This document shows, in pieces, positions 1 through 9,117 of a stretch of 64,000 nt of DNA. This DNA is from Ruminococcus flavefaciens (lineage in GTDB: Bacteria > Bacillota > Clostridia > Oscillospirales > Ruminococcaceae): contig NZ_FPIP01000001.1 in assembly GCF_900119075.1 (NCBI RefSeq), positions 372,001 to 436,000 of the forward strand, written 5' to 3'. Within the stretch, counting starts at the first letter, position 1. Each line of letters opens with the position of its first letter. The notes under the pieces are model-generated. The model searched no databases and was not told the DNA's origin. It saw nothing but the letters and a program-made list of their open reading frames with translations. The position numbers and the translations under genes were made by a program.

Positions 1-2089
1 CACTTGGGAACTGACGCCAGATAAAGCGGCAGGCAAGTCCTACCAGTGCAACGATGCCTATGGATATCTTCCATGAGATCTCCTTTGACTCTGGAACGAG
101 AAACGGTCTGAACATAAGTGCCAGAGCTGTGAGTGAAGCTGTTACTGTAAGGAGTATAGAAGCTGCTTCCTTTGCAGTGTTTTTCTTTATGAATGAAGCA
201 CAGTAGACTGCTATTGCTATAAGGAAGAAGAATACAGAGTTCCTTGAAGTATCCTGATACATCATAATTATTGCTATCCAGCCTGAGAGAAGCATTGGAT
301 CAAAGATAAGTCTGTCATTTGACTTTACGATGATACCGTTGTTGTAAATGAGCTTGGAAATAGCCATGTAGATACAGAATACTATCATAAATACGATAGT
401 TGTTGCGAGCTTGCCCTGTGTGCCTTCGTCAAGTATAGCATATACACAGCTGAGAAGTGCTGCTGATGAAAGAAGGGCTGTAACGTTGCAGCGGAGCTTG
501 TTTGATACTGCGAAGTGAATGAAGCACATTAGCGCAGGAAGTAACATAAGTTCTCTTGCTGTCGGAACAACTATGAGTAAAAGTCCTGATACGACCATGT
601 TTACGTAGAGAACTACATCGTTGCTGCGTGGGTGCTTTGCGTGGAAGTTGAATGCGAATTTGGGGAGATATGCTATAAAGACAGCTGCTGCGATAAGAAC
701 TGCTGCAAATATGCTCCATGCTGCTGAGTATGCTGTGTTTTCATCAAATCCATATGCGTTTGATACGTAATATGCAGTCATTCCTGTGATGAATGCAGGT
801 ATCACAGGAGCTGTAAAGCCTGCGATAGACTGGATAATTTCATTTTTATGGAAGATATATGCTGCAATTATAGCTGAAACTGCTGCTGCGAAAAGCATTT
901 CAGGTATGAAACCTTCCGGCTTTGCTGAGTATATGCATACAAATGCGCTTATAACTGCTGTTAAAAGGCTGATGGATTCTGTAAAAGCGTTCTTAAGGAA
1001 AGGAACGAAGCAATGTGCAAGGTAAATAGCTATTGCGAATGCACAGAATGAAATTATTCCGTATCTTGCCTCTGATACCTGAGCTATATTAAGTGATGTC
1101 ATGTATGCAAGAAGAACAGTTACCATAGTGCTTATGGAAGTAAGAACGTCTTCCTTTGTTTTCTTTGCATAGAAGAGAAGCTGAGCTATCATAGCTGCAA
1201 GAATGATGTAGCTTATGAAAGTCGAGCGGCGAAGTGACTGGAAAACGTAGATAACAGGGAAACAACCATAGATAAATGCTGCGCACGAGCCGATTATCTT
1301 TATAGCGAGTTCGTTTTTCTTACCCTTGAATATTTCTGCACCATAGACAGCTGCTGTGATAAGCACCTGAAGTGCAAGGAACACGGGAGCTGTTACCATA
1401 AGGTCGCTGCTTATCTGTAATACTGCGAAAAGCGCTGTAAGAGCTGTTGCTGAAAGAGCTGTGTAAATAAGCGGAAGCTTACTGAATATCTTGTCGCCGA
1501 TAAACATCATTACCGCTGATATTCCTGTTGCTATAGCGAGAAGCGCATACATTCCGCCGCCGCCGAATGAGAGCCATTCGCCCATGAGTTTATAATAGCC
1601 TGCTGTCAGGAATGCTGTAGCTATAAAGCCTGAGCCGAGAACGTAAAATGAAGTTGATGTTCCGTTGAGCTTGAGGAATTTGCCTACAACTGCGCTGAGT
1701 AAGAATGATACCGCTGAAGCTGCCATTATGATAGCAACTCTGCCTTCGTGAGAAGTGTGTACCCACTTAGCAACGCCGAATGCAAGACCTGAAAGGACTA
1801 CGAATGCTGTTCCGATAAGGAAGAGTATATTTGATACAGTCATGTCGTGCTTCTTTGCAGCCTTTGGAGGCTGAGCTGCCGGTCGATTCTGATATGCCTG
1901 CGGAGGCGGAGGACAGTTCGGATATGGTGGCTGAGGACAGCTGTAGTAGCCGTTCTGCATAGTATAAATATAAGGTGGGTTCTGATCTGTTTTTTTGTTG
2001 CTGCACGCTTTTACTATTCCGATTATAACAAGCGGAATAATGATCGGCGTAACCAGTATAAGCATGGTGATAATAGGATTATTTAACAT
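1..2089 (-). CDS. Large polytopic membrane protein, 3' end cut by window edge
   Basis: An open frame of 696 codons runs from ATG at 2089 off the left edge with no stop, so the C-terminus is missing. It begins with one hydrophobic segment (MLNNPIITMLILV), then a Pro/Tyr/Gln-rich cytoplasmic-type stretch (about residues 35-75), then a conserved-looking start of a membrane domain (MTVSNILFLIGTAFVVLSG) followed by many consecutive hydrophobic helices. This layout matches the DUF2157 / 'SCO7613 C-terminal domain-containing membrane protein' type found in Firmicutes, whose function is unknown. A GGATGATG ribosome site lies 5' of the ATG. No catalytic motif is visible. It could be a transporter-like or envelope protein; I assign no function. 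Confidence 0.75.
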   Translation of the reverse strand, partial: MLNNPIITMLILVTPIIIPLVIIGIVKACSNKKTDQNPPYIYTMQNGYYSCPQPPYPNCPPPPQAYQNRPAAQPPKAAKKHDMTVSNILFLIGTAFVVLSGLAFGVAKWVHTSHEGRVAIIMAASAVSFLLSAVVGKFLKLNGTSTSFYVLGSGFIATAFLTAGYYKLMGEWLSFGGGGMYALLAIATGISAVMMFIGDKIFSKLPLIYTALSATALTALFAVLQISSDLMVTAPVFLALQVLITAAVYGAEIFKGKKNELAIKIIGSCAAFIYGCFPVIYVFQSLRRSTFISYIILAAMIAQLLFYAKKTKEDVLTSISTMVTVLLAYMTSLNIAQVSEARYGIISFCAFAIAIYLAHCFVPFLKNAFTESISLLTAVISAFVCIYSAKPEGFIPEMLFAAAVSAIIAAYIFHKNEIIQSIAGFTAPVIPAFITGMTAYYVSNAYGFDENTAYSAAWSIFAAVLIAAAVFIAYLPKFAFNFHAKHPRSNDVVLYVNMVVSGLLLIVVPTARELMLLPALMCFIHFAVSNKLRCNVTALLSSAALLSCVYAILDEGTQGKLATTIVFMIVFCIYMAISKLIYNNGIIVKSNDRLIFDPMLLSGWIAIIMMYQDTSRNSVFFFLIAIAVYCASFIKKNTAKEAASILLTVTASLTALALMFRPFLVPESKEISWKISIGIVALVGLACRFIWRQFPS

Positions 2090-2130
2090 AATCATCATCC
2101 TTTCTTTATGTCTGTGTTGGTTTTGCTGTG

Positions 2131-2159
2131 ATTATATGATAACACGTTTTTTAGTGAAA
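2131..2159 (-). promoter_or_regulatory. Promoter of the membrane-protein gene
   Basis: On the minus strand, TTTCAC (2159-2154) and TATAAT (2136-2131) are separated by exactly 17 bp and lie about 45 bp upstream of the ATG at 2089. Confidence 0.6.
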
Positions 2160-2185
2160 TGTAAGGTGTCATCTGTCACTTCTTG

Positions 2186-2222
2186 AGTGACATTTGTCAC
2201 TAAAAAAGTGACAAATGTCACT
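2186..2222. promoter_or_regulatory. Nested palindromes, candidate operator
   Basis: Two 16-bp dyads, AGTGACA-TT-TGTCACT (2186-2201) and AGTGACA-AA-TGTCACT (2207-2222), are reverse complements of each other, so the whole 37-bp block is also a palindrome. A further TGTCACT half-site lies at 2174-2180 and an AGTGAAA at 2153. The block sits between the divergent promoters at 2131-2159 and 2272-2300, which suggests a dimeric regulator binding cooperatively. The regulator is not identified. Confidence 0.55.
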
Positions 2223-2271
2223 ATGAAATAGTATTTTAAATGTGGTAAAATATGGATATGCTTATTTTTGC

Positions 2272-2300
2272 TTGAAACAGCATAATAAAGATGATATAAT
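2272..2300 (+). promoter_or_regulatory. Promoter of the ANL-like gene
   Basis: TTGAAA (2272-2277), 17 bp, TATAAT (2295-2300), followed by a GGAG ribosome site before the ATG at 2338. Confidence 0.7.
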
Positions 2301-2337
2301 TATAGCTGATTTAAAAGTTTGGAATGGAGTAATATAA

Positions 2338-3381
2338 ATGAAGAAACAACTTATCATTCCCGAGAGATCGGTATATGATAATCTTAAAAGAAGCGCCAAA
2401 GAATACGGCAGTCTTTGTGCTGTTGATTATTTTGGCAGGGAGATATCTTACCGTGAACTGGTACGTGAGGTAAACAGGTGCGCTTGTGCACTTGTTGCTA
2501 TAGGTGTAAACAGGGGAGACGTAGTATCAGTCTGTCTGCCTAATGTGCCGCAGGCAGTGTATCTTTTGTATGCGGTAAACAAGCTTGGCGCAGCTGCCGA
2601 TATGATAGATCCATACTGCGATGAAATGGATATAAAAGACGGGCTCGTGAAAAGCGGCAGCAGGTATATCTTTGCACTGGAAAGCATTTCCTCTAAGCTT
2701 GAAAACATAGTTGATGCCCTTGATATAAAGCTTGTTGTAACTGCGTCTGTCAGCGACGAAATGCCACTTGTGATGAAAACAGGTCACATTATCAAGAATT
2801 TCGGTAAAAAGAAGCGAAAAAGTCCTTTTTTGGACTGGAACGGTTTTATTTCCAAGGCTTCGCCTACCGACAGATACATAGTTGTTCACAGCTCAGGTGA
2901 AACGGCGGCAGCTTTTATAAGTGAGAGAGATGATTCGCAGAGCATTTCAGTAAGCAATAAGAACTTCAATGATTTTGCATTGTATTGCCTTGAGGAATGC
3001 GGCAATATAGATAAGGCGGACAGAGTTCTTGCAGTTGTGCCCATATCTCAGGGATTCGGCATAGGCACCTGTATCCATTCTGTTTTTTCAGTTGGCGGAA
3101 CAGCTGTCATACTGCCTAATTTCAATAATAATGACATCGACAAGGCTATCATAAGATACTGTCCGAATGTAATTGCAGGCGACAGCAGAATGTACAAGGT
3201 TATGGCGGAGAGCAGCGGTTTTGACAGTAAGGATTTAAGCTTTATTAAGACTGCAATTTTGGCAGGCGGTAAATTTGAAGAGACTTTGAAAAAAGAGATT
3301 AGAGAGCTTCTTTGTTCATGCGGAAGTATATGCAGGATATGCGAGATCGAAAGTCTGACCGATCATATTGCCGAAAAATAG
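2338..3381 (+). CDS. Degenerate, C-terminally short ANL (AMP-binding ligase) family protein
   Basis: The 347-residue product follows the start of acyl-CoA synthetase/AMP-ligase enzymes: an N-terminal YRELVREVNRCACAL segment and a GVNRGDVVSVCLPNVPQAV segment like the family's 'GV.kGDrV.i.lpN..e.v'. The family is normally 500-600 residues. The phosphate-binding motif (usually S/T-SGTTG-x-PK) is replaced by HSSGETAAAFI, lacking the Thr-Gly and Pro-Lys. The protein stops around where the YGxTE motif and the C-terminal lid with its catalytic lysine would follow. It has its own promoter and ribosome site and no internal stop. Either a decaying gene or a non-catalytic adenylate/acyl-binding protein; adenylation activity is unlikely. 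Confidence 0.65.
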   Translation: MKKQLIIPERSVYDNLKRSAKEYGSLCAVDYFGREISYRELVREVNRCACALVAIGVNRGDVVSVCLPNVPQAVYLLYAVNKLGAAADMIDPYCDEMDIKDGLVKSGSRYIFALESISSKLENIVDALDIKLVVTASVSDEMPLVMKTGHIIKNFGKKKRKSPFLDWNGFISKASPTDRYIVVHSSGETAAAFISERDDSQSISVSNKNFNDFALYCLEECGNIDKADRVLAVVPISQGFGIGTCIHSVFSVGGTAVILPNFNNNDIDKAIIRYCPNVIAGDSRMYKVMAESSGFDSKDLSFIKTAILAGGKFEETLKKEIRELLCSCGSICRICEIESLTDHIAEK

Positions 3382-3717
3382 CATTAAAAAGGATATACAA
3401 AGAGTTAATACACTTTGGAGTTCTACAGGCGATAAATCGGCGATAAGTCATATTTTTGCATGAGAAGCTTAAATTATGTGGCTCCTTTGGCAATATTGAC
3501 GAATTTCAATGAACTTTTTTATTGATTTCATATTTAGTATTGATTTTTCGGAAAACAGTTATTATAATAAAATCATATTAACATAGTTGAGGTTATATAT
3601 ATTTATAAATATTTTTAAAGGTTGATTTTAACTTTTAGTATTATTTTTAGCTTTTAATCGTTATATCTGATCAGGCTAAAAATGTCGCATAGCGGCTGAA
3701 TCGGAGGGATTATTGTT
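3382..3717. other. AT-rich intergenic stretch with one promoter
   Basis: No gene is supported here. One frame after the stop of the ANL-like gene stays open for about 25 codons but does not resemble the missing ligase C-terminus. The only clear signal is the promoter at 3540-3568. The long leader from there to 3718 is AT-rich without an obvious hairpin terminator or known riboswitch core. Confidence 0.5.
3540..3568 (+). promoter_or_regulatory. Promoter of the sugar-dehydratase gene
   Basis: TTGATT (3540-3545), 17 bp, TATAAT (3563-3568). It predicts a leader of about 140 nt before the ATG at 3718, which has a GGAGGG ribosome site. Confidence 0.6.
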
Positions 3718-5655
3718 ATGAAGGAAATGTGCAGGAATTTTAAATGCCGAAAAGTTATTCTTGCTTTTGCAGATGCGTTTATCATCTCAATGGCGGCGCT
3801 TATCGCAAATTTTATTCTTTCATTTGCGGGGAAAGCACTTGATGAATCAAGTATTATTGTTTCAATCGCCGTCAGTTCCATATGCTGTATCGGAAGTTTG
3901 CTGATAACAGGGGCATACAGTAAGCTATGGCGCTATTTCAACAGAAAAGACTATCTGACCTGTGTATACGGAGCTATAGTTGGTATCTTTGCTTCAGCTT
4001 CTATAGTGTATATAATCAGCAGAACGCTTTATCCTTTGTATACGATGCTTCATCTTATGATACTTACTTTTGGCATATGTCTTTTCAGGTATATGTTCAA
4101 ATGCACGTTTATCAACCTTGTAAAGGCTGAGCCATTCAAGGGCAAGCGTACTATGGTAATAGGCGGCGGACAAGCCTGTAGAACTATCCTTAAGGAGATT
4201 CACAATGCTCAGAATTCTCCTTATACAGGAGACAAGCAGGTGACTCTCTTTGATCCTGTATGTATTATTGATGACAACAGGGACAAGGTAGGCACTGAGA
4301 TAGGTGGAGTTCAGGTAGTCGGAACTACAGCTGAGATACATAGATTTATCAGAGAGAAGAAAATTGAGCAGATACTCTTTGCTATCCCTTCGTGCCTTGA
4401 AGATGAGCGAAAGCGTATCCTTGATATATGCTCAGATACGAAGATACCCGTAAAGATAGTGCCCTTTATCGGTAATCTTGTATTTGACAGCGAAAACAAG
4501 ACTATTATCAATCAGATACGCGATATCAAGGTCGAAGATCTTCTCGGACGCGAGCCTATCAAGTTTGATAACAAGGATATCCGTGATTTCATCGGTGGAA
4601 AGGTCTGCATGGTAACAGGCGGCGGCGGAAGTATAGGTTCCGAGCTTGTTCGACAGATAGCCAAGTATAATCCCGAGAGAGTTATTATTGTTGATATTTA
4701 CGAGAATAACGCCTACGATATTGAGCAGGAGCTTAAAATGGAATACGGCGATGAATTATCGCTGGTAACTCTGATCGCTTCTGTAAGGGATTATTTCCGC
4801 ATGAATCAGATATTCGATACTTACAAGCCCGATGTTGTATTCCATGCAGCTGCCCATAAGCACGTACCTCTTATGGAGGTATCTCCAATGGAAGCTATCA
4901 AGAACAACATCATCGGTACATTTAATGTTGCGACTCTGGCACAGTATCATAACGTCGAAAAGTTTGTAATGATATCAACCGACAAGGCAGTTAACCCCAC
5001 AAACGTAATGGGAGCTTCAAAGCGCTGCTGCGAGATGATAGTTCAGTATCTTGCACAGCAGCATGAAGGCAGAACAGAGTTTGTAACAACACGTTTCGGA
5101 AATGTTCTCGGCTCAAACGGTTCTGTAATCCCTCTTTTTAAGAGACAGATAGAGCAGGGGAAACCTGTTACGGTCACACACCCTGATATTATACGTTATT
5201 TTATGACTATTCCTGAGGCTGTAAATCTTGTTATGGAGGCAGCTGCCATAGCAAACGGCGGAGAGATATTTGTTCTTGACATGGGAAAGCCCGTCAAGAT
5301 AGTAACTCTTGCAGAGAATCTTATCCGTATGTATGGCAAGGAGCCGTATAAAGATGTGGAGATAAAGTTCACAGGACTTCGCCCCGGTGAAAAGATAAAG
5401 GAAGAACTCCTCATGAATGAGGAAGGCTTACAGAAAACATCAAACAAACTCATATTTATCGGTAAACAGATAGAGATCGACGAAAGAAACTTTGCTTTCC
5501 GACTTAATGCGCTGAGAAATGCTGCTCTCGAAAACAACGAGAAGGTTGCGGTAGATGCTCTTCACGATATGGTACCTACGTTCACAACTCCGGAAGCCTT
5601 CAACAGCAAGGAGCTCAAGAAGGAAACAATGGAAAAGGCTGCTGCGTCAGCTTAA
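3718..5655 (+). CDS. Membrane-bound nucleoside-diphosphate-sugar 4,6-dehydratase (CapD/WbpM/PglF type)
   Basis: The 645-residue protein has about four N-terminal membrane helices, a first degenerate nucleotide-binding region (MVIGGGQACRTIL), and a second complete SDR domain starting VTGGGGSIGSELVRQ (about 299-313). The catalytic set is that of UDP-GlcNAc 4,6-dehydratases: S420-T421-D422-K423 and M431-x3-K435 (Met replacing the SDR Tyr). Family members convert UDP-HexNAc to the 4-keto-6-deoxy sugar, the first step to bacillosamine- or QuiNAc-type sugars for capsule or glycoprotein. Length and architecture are typical. It stands alone with promoter and terminator, away from any glycan cluster in this window. 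The exact sugar is inferred only at class level. Confidence 0.88.
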   Translation: MKEMCRNFKCRKVILAFADAFIISMAALIANFILSFAGKALDESSIIVSIAVSSICCIGSLLITGAYSKLWRYFNRKDYLTCVYGAIVGIFASASIVYIISRTLYPLYTMLHLMILTFGICLFRYMFKCTFINLVKAEPFKGKRTMVIGGGQACRTILKEIHNAQNSPYTGDKQVTLFDPVCIIDDNRDKVGTEIGGVQVVGTTAEIHRFIREKKIEQILFAIPSCLEDERKRILDICSDTKIPVKIVPFIGNLVFDSENKTIINQIRDIKVEDLLGREPIKFDNKDIRDFIGGKVCMVTGGGGSIGSELVRQIAKYNPERVIIVDIYENNAYDIEQELKMEYGDELSLVTLIASVRDYFRMNQIFDTYKPDVVFHAAAHKHVPLMEVSPMEAIKNNIIGTFNVATLAQYHNVEKFVMISTDKAVNPTNVMGASKRCCEMIVQYLAQQHEGRTEFVTTRFGNVLGSNGSVIPLFKRQIEQGKPVTVTHPDIIRYFMTIPEAVNLVMEAAAIANGGEIFVLDMGKPVKIVTLAENLIRMYGKEPYKDVEIKFTGLRPGEKIKEELLMNEEGLQKTSNKLIFIGKQIEIDERNFAFRLNALRNAALENNEKVAVDALHDMVPTFTTPEAFNSKELKKETMEKAAASA

Positions 5656-5689
5656 TAAATGCTTATCCGTTCCTTTCGGGGGATATTGG

Positions 5690-5721
5690 TACAGCCGTTC
5701 TTGCGAACGGCTGTATTTTTT
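5690..5721 (+). terminator. Rho-independent terminator
   Basis: TACAGCCGTTC and its perfect complement GAACGGCTGTA form an 11-bp stem with a TTGC loop, followed by a T-run. It ends the sugar-dehydratase transcript. Confidence 0.9.
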
Positions 5722-5740
5722 ATTACGTATTATAAAAATA

Positions 5741-5771
5741 AAAACGGAGAACTTTTAAAGTTCTCCGTTTT
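5741..5771 (-). terminator. Bidirectional-looking terminator of the cellulase gene
   Basis: AAAACGGAGAACT pairs perfectly with AGTTCTCCGTTTT; on the minus strand the right arm runs into T residues just after the GH9 stop at 5784. Confidence 0.85.
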
Positions 5772-5783
5772 AGTTACTGATGA

Positions 5784-8702
5784 TTACTTCTTAATTGGAA
5801 GTGAAGTAACCTTTTTAAGTAAATACTTCTGGATAGCCAGTGCATCGCCTGTAGACATACCCGCTGATGAAAGATCACAGTCTGCATTGCTCTGGCCCTC
5901 TGCTGTAAGGTGGTTCTTATCGGTACCCTTAAGACCATACTTGTTTGGGTTTGAAAGTGCCTGCATTATAAGTACAACATCTGACATATCGACCTTACCG
6001 TCGCAGTTAGCGTCACCGTATGAAACGTTGGTTGGTGTGTCGTCGGTCTTAGAAGCCTCAGTCTTTGTTGTAGTTGTTGTCTTTGAAGAATCAGACTTCT
6101 TTGTGGTAGTAGTTGTTGTATCCTTGTCAACAACGTACTCGCTGCCGCCTGCTGTTGTGCCGTCTGGCTCTGTACCCCAGATAAGCTTGTCATCAGCGTA
6201 GAGTGTTACCTTATCTGTGATAGCAGAAGCAGCGTTCTCGTCCTCGAAGCTTACGAGGTCAGGGTAGCTGTAGTCGTTTGAAGAATCCCACTCAGGATAG
6301 ATATTTGTTTCAGGATCCATCTTTGTTGTAAGAGCGAACTGATATACACGGCTGCCGTAGAACTTACAATCCTTCCATGTTACATCAACGTAGTAAGTAC
6401 CCTTGTCGTCGTACTTGACAGGATCGGAAAGTACAGCGTGAGACTTGTTGTTTGTATAACCTGCCTCCTGATCGTAGTCGATACGAGCAGTGATATAATC
6501 GATTCCGTAGCCCTGATCGATGAGCTCCTGAATATTGAAGTAGTATCTTGCCTTTACATCGCACTCAAATCTTGGAGGATTGATTGTTCTGTTGTGGAGA
6601 ACAAGCTTGAGCTGGATACCGTCTTTCTTTTCCTGAGCCTTACCGCCTGATACGAAGTATCCAACAGGAAGCGGATCGCCGTTCTCGTCTACCTGATCGT
6701 AGCCGATAGCGTTGCTTGACATATCAAAGTCCTTGATGACGTAGTTTTCTTTTTCGTCAACCTTGCCCTTTGCACCGTAGTAGTGGTAAAGACCTGCAAG
6801 GTCGCCGCAGAAGCCTGCGTTATAGTCGTCGGTAACTTCGTTGTAGATGTAGTCCTTTGTCTCGTCAACGTGAACGTCCTTGAGGTCAGGACCGCCTACG
6901 AGAGCACCCCAGAGGGTATGTACCTGAACGATAGGATCGTCCATGCTCTGTGTAGCTGAGCAGTGTGATGAACGGTGGTGTGGGTGGCTTGCAAAGTTGG
7001 ATTCATAACCTACTTCGTAAGAGTATCCCATTGGGTTCTTACCGAGGATGTATTCCATCTGAGCCTTTGCCCATGGGAGGAATGTCTCGTCGCCTGTGGT
7101 CTTTGCGTATACGCAAGCACAGAGTCCTGCAGCTGTATTGTAACGAGCTGAACCGTAGCCTGAAACAACTGCCCAGCCGTTAGGAGACTTAGCGATGAAG
7201 TCGCCGCTTGTTTCGCTGTCAGGAAGTTCAGGGATCTTATCGCAAGTCATAGGCATATTCCAGAGATAATCGTCTCTGCCGAAATACTTATGACCGTGAA
7301 CCGGCTCATAGCCCCATGCAGAGCAGTCAGTTGTCTTTGAGCAGCCTGACCAGAACTCAAGGTTGTAACGGAAGATGTACCAGTCACGTGCAGTATTTGT
7401 AATAGGAGCAAGCTTTGCGAATACGCCGCCCCAAACAGTATCCCAGCAGTGAACCCAGATATTCTGCCAGCAGTTGCCTGTATCAGTAATGATACGCTTC
7501 ATATAGCCTGTGTAAGCGTAAGAAGGCTGCTGACCTGTCTGAGCCTGTTCATCATATGAACCACTGTCAGAAATTGGCTTAGTAGTATCAACTGAGATAA
7601 TATCATCTATGTAATCATAGTTTTCAGTACAGTAGTAGAGCCATACAGCAGCCCATGCAAGCTCATCGTAGTCGTAGCTTGATGTATAGAAGCCGCCGTC
7701 GTAACCAAGGCTTGAGTTGCTTGGAACCATACCTGGCTTCCATTCCTCGATATGAGTCTCTACAGCGAAATCGTAGAGAGCCTTGGCGTACTTGAGACAC
7801 TCGTCAGCGTAATCGGGATCGGTATCCTTGAAGTTTAGGTAGTTGATAGCCAGTGAAGCGGAAGCGCCTGCACACTGGTCTGAAGCCGGCATCTCTGTTG
7901 TAGCGAAGTAAGCAGGACGCTTAACTGCACATGATGAAGAAGCAACCATTGTGTTGTCCTGCTGGAGCTCAGGAGGACACCAGTAGTTATGGTCGTTGTT
8001 ACCTTCACCGACCTGATAGCAATATGCAACTACTTTTCCGTCGCCGTCAAGGAATGTAGCCTTCATGAAGTAATCATTGATCCAGCGGAGCTCGTCCTCA
8101 ACGTGCTTGTCAAGACCGAGGTCCTTATAGGAATCGCGGAACTCATAATAACCCCAGCCTACAGTAGAAGCTGAATAGCTGCCTGGGAGACCGAACTTTA
8201 CGTGGTCACCTGCGTCGTGCCAGCCGCCTGTGAGGTCAACAGTACCGTTTCCGTCGGGATCAAGGTACTTCTTGTTTGCTTCTATAAACTTTTCGGACAT
8301 ATTTACGCCTACATAAAGATCCGGATCGTCGTCGCCGAGATTTGGCTTCGCCTTGCCTTCGTCGCCCTGACCAAGTCCCTGATCCTCCTTGAGCTGATCG
8401 TCGGTCTTACCCTTTCCGACAGTCGGCATAGGATTCATTGGCTTGAGCGGGATCTCACCGTCGATAACGTGACAGTTAGCACGCCATGAGTAGTAACCGT
8501 CATCTGCTACCTTGTCGCCGCACTTGTTTGCGTCGTAGAAACAAAGTGCGAGCTGCAGTGCTTCAGCGTAGTTGTGGTAATTGTTTTCTTTGCCCTCGGT
8601 GATGACCGCGGCGTTTGCGCTTGTCGCGATACCGCTTGATAAGAGAGTTGCGGCAGCAGACAGGCAGGCTAAGGATTTCTTGAATATCTTCGCCCTCTTC
8701 AT
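5784..8702 (-). CDS. Secreted cellulosomal GH9 endoglucanase with CBM3-like and dockerin modules
   Basis: The 972-residue protein has a signal peptide (MKRAKIFKKS then a hydrophobic core, likely cut after ANA, about residue 31). The GH9 catalytic domain follows. Its nucleophilic-water motif is DAGDHVKF with D163 and D166; the histidine motif is HPHHRSSHC; the catalytic acid is E622 in NEVTDDYNAGF. An unusual acidic/Gly-rich insert of about 60 residues (85-145) splits the N-terminal region from DAGD. After about 650 comes a CBM3c-like beta module, then a Thr/Lys-rich linker (about 860-890) and a type I dockerin (892-972) with Ca-loop DANCDGKVDMSD. It should hydrolyse beta-1,4-glucan while docked on a scaffoldin. 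An AAGGAAG ribosome site precedes the ATG. Confidence 0.95.
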   Translation of the reverse strand: MKRAKIFKKSLACLSAAATLLSSGIATSANAAVITEGKENNYHNYAEALQLALCFYDANKCGDKVADDGYYSWRANCHVIDGEIPLKPMNPMPTVGKGKTDDQLKEDQGLGQGDEGKAKPNLGDDDPDLYVGVNMSEKFIEANKKYLDPDGNGTVDLTGGWHDAGDHVKFGLPGSYSASTVGWGYYEFRDSYKDLGLDKHVEDELRWINDYFMKATFLDGDGKVVAYCYQVGEGNNDHNYWCPPELQQDNTMVASSSCAVKRPAYFATTEMPASDQCAGASASLAINYLNFKDTDPDYADECLKYAKALYDFAVETHIEEWKPGMVPSNSSLGYDGGFYTSSYDYDELAWAAVWLYYCTENYDYIDDIISVDTTKPISDSGSYDEQAQTGQQPSYAYTGYMKRIITDTGNCWQNIWVHCWDTVWGGVFAKLAPITNTARDWYIFRYNLEFWSGCSKTTDCSAWGYEPVHGHKYFGRDDYLWNMPMTCDKIPELPDSETSGDFIAKSPNGWAVVSGYGSARYNTAAGLCACVYAKTTGDETFLPWAKAQMEYILGKNPMGYSYEVGYESNFASHPHHRSSHCSATQSMDDPIVQVHTLWGALVGGPDLKDVHVDETKDYIYNEVTDDYNAGFCGDLAGLYHYYGAKGKVDEKENYVIKDFDMSSNAIGYDQVDENGDPLPVGYFVSGGKAQEKKDGIQLKLVLHNRTINPPRFECDVKARYYFNIQELIDQGYGIDYITARIDYDQEAGYTNNKSHAVLSDPVKYDDKGTYYVDVTWKDCKFYGSRVYQFALTTKMDPETNIYPEWDSSNDYSYPDLVSFEDENAASAITDKVTLYADDKLIWGTEPDGTTAGGSEYVVDKDTTTTTTKKSDSSKTTTTTKTEASKTDDTPTNVSYGDANCDGKVDMSDVVLIMQALSNPNKYGLKGTDKNHLTAEGQSNADCDLSSAGMSTGDALAIQKYLLKKVTSLPIKK

Positions 8703-8733
8703 TTAAGATCTTCCTTTCAAGAATGATTATTGT

Positions 8734-8759
8734 CTGAGCTTTTTATCGTCATAGCTCAG
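8734..8759 (-). promoter_or_regulatory. Hairpin between the TrpR-like gene and the cellulase gene
   Basis: CTGAGCT and AGCTCAG form a perfect 7-bp stem with a 12-nt loop. No T-run follows on the minus strand, so it is a weak terminator at best and may instead be a leader stem of the cellulase mRNA. No clear promoter lies between it and the ATG at 8702. Confidence 0.4.
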
Positions 8760-8768
8760 TAAAGACAT

Positions 8769-9071
8769 TTATTTGAGCAGATTCTTCCCCTTGAGTCTGT
8801 CAAAAACAATATTATAGCCGTCGTTTCCGTCTTTGAGGGAACGGTTTACTCTGCTGATTGTAGCAGTGCTTGCTCCTGTCTCGGTAACGATACTGTTGTA
8901 GACTCTGTGCTCGTCGAGGAGCTTTGCAACGTGGAGACGCTGAGCAAAGGATTTCAGCTCGATGCTTGTACAGAGATCATCAAAAAACTTATAGCAGTCG
9001 TCGACGGATTCAAGTGTAAGGATGGCTTCAAAGAGCAGATCCATACTTTCTGATTTGATTTTTTCGATCAT
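8769..9071 (-). CDS. YerC/YecD-family TrpR-related DNA-binding protein
   Basis: A small helical protein of 100 residues with a TrpR-type helix-turn-helix: SFAQRLHVAKLLDEHRVYNS then TGASTATISRVNRSLK. The YerC/YecD family is present in many Firmicutes near purine or other genes; ligands are not established. I chose the ATG at 9071 because GGAGA lies 6 nt before it; the upstream in-frame ATG at 9092 has no ribosome site. It is transcribed towards the GH9 gene with only 66 bp between them, so co-transcription is possible. The upstream region is full of AGTAAAG repeats that could be its own operators. Confidence 0.85.
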   Translation of the reverse strand: MIEKIKSESMDLLFEAILTLESVDDCYKFFDDLCTSIELKSFAQRLHVAKLLDEHRVYNSIVTETGASTATISRVNRSLKDGNDGYNIVFDRLKGKNLLK

Positions 9072-9117
9072 TACAATTCTCCAATCTGCCATAAAGGCAT
9101 AATTAAACAGTTTTATA

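Noticed and set aside
2338..3500. A frameshift that would restore the missing C-terminus of the ANL-like protein
   Set aside because: The frame open after 3381 lasts about 25 codons and shows no lid-domain or catalytic lysine motif.
5659..6201. A 180-codon plus-strand frame over the cellulase linker and dockerin
   Set aside because: It is antisense to the Thr/Lys-rich linker, which gives a Val/Ser-rich translation; there is no ribosome site and the minus-strand gene is certain.
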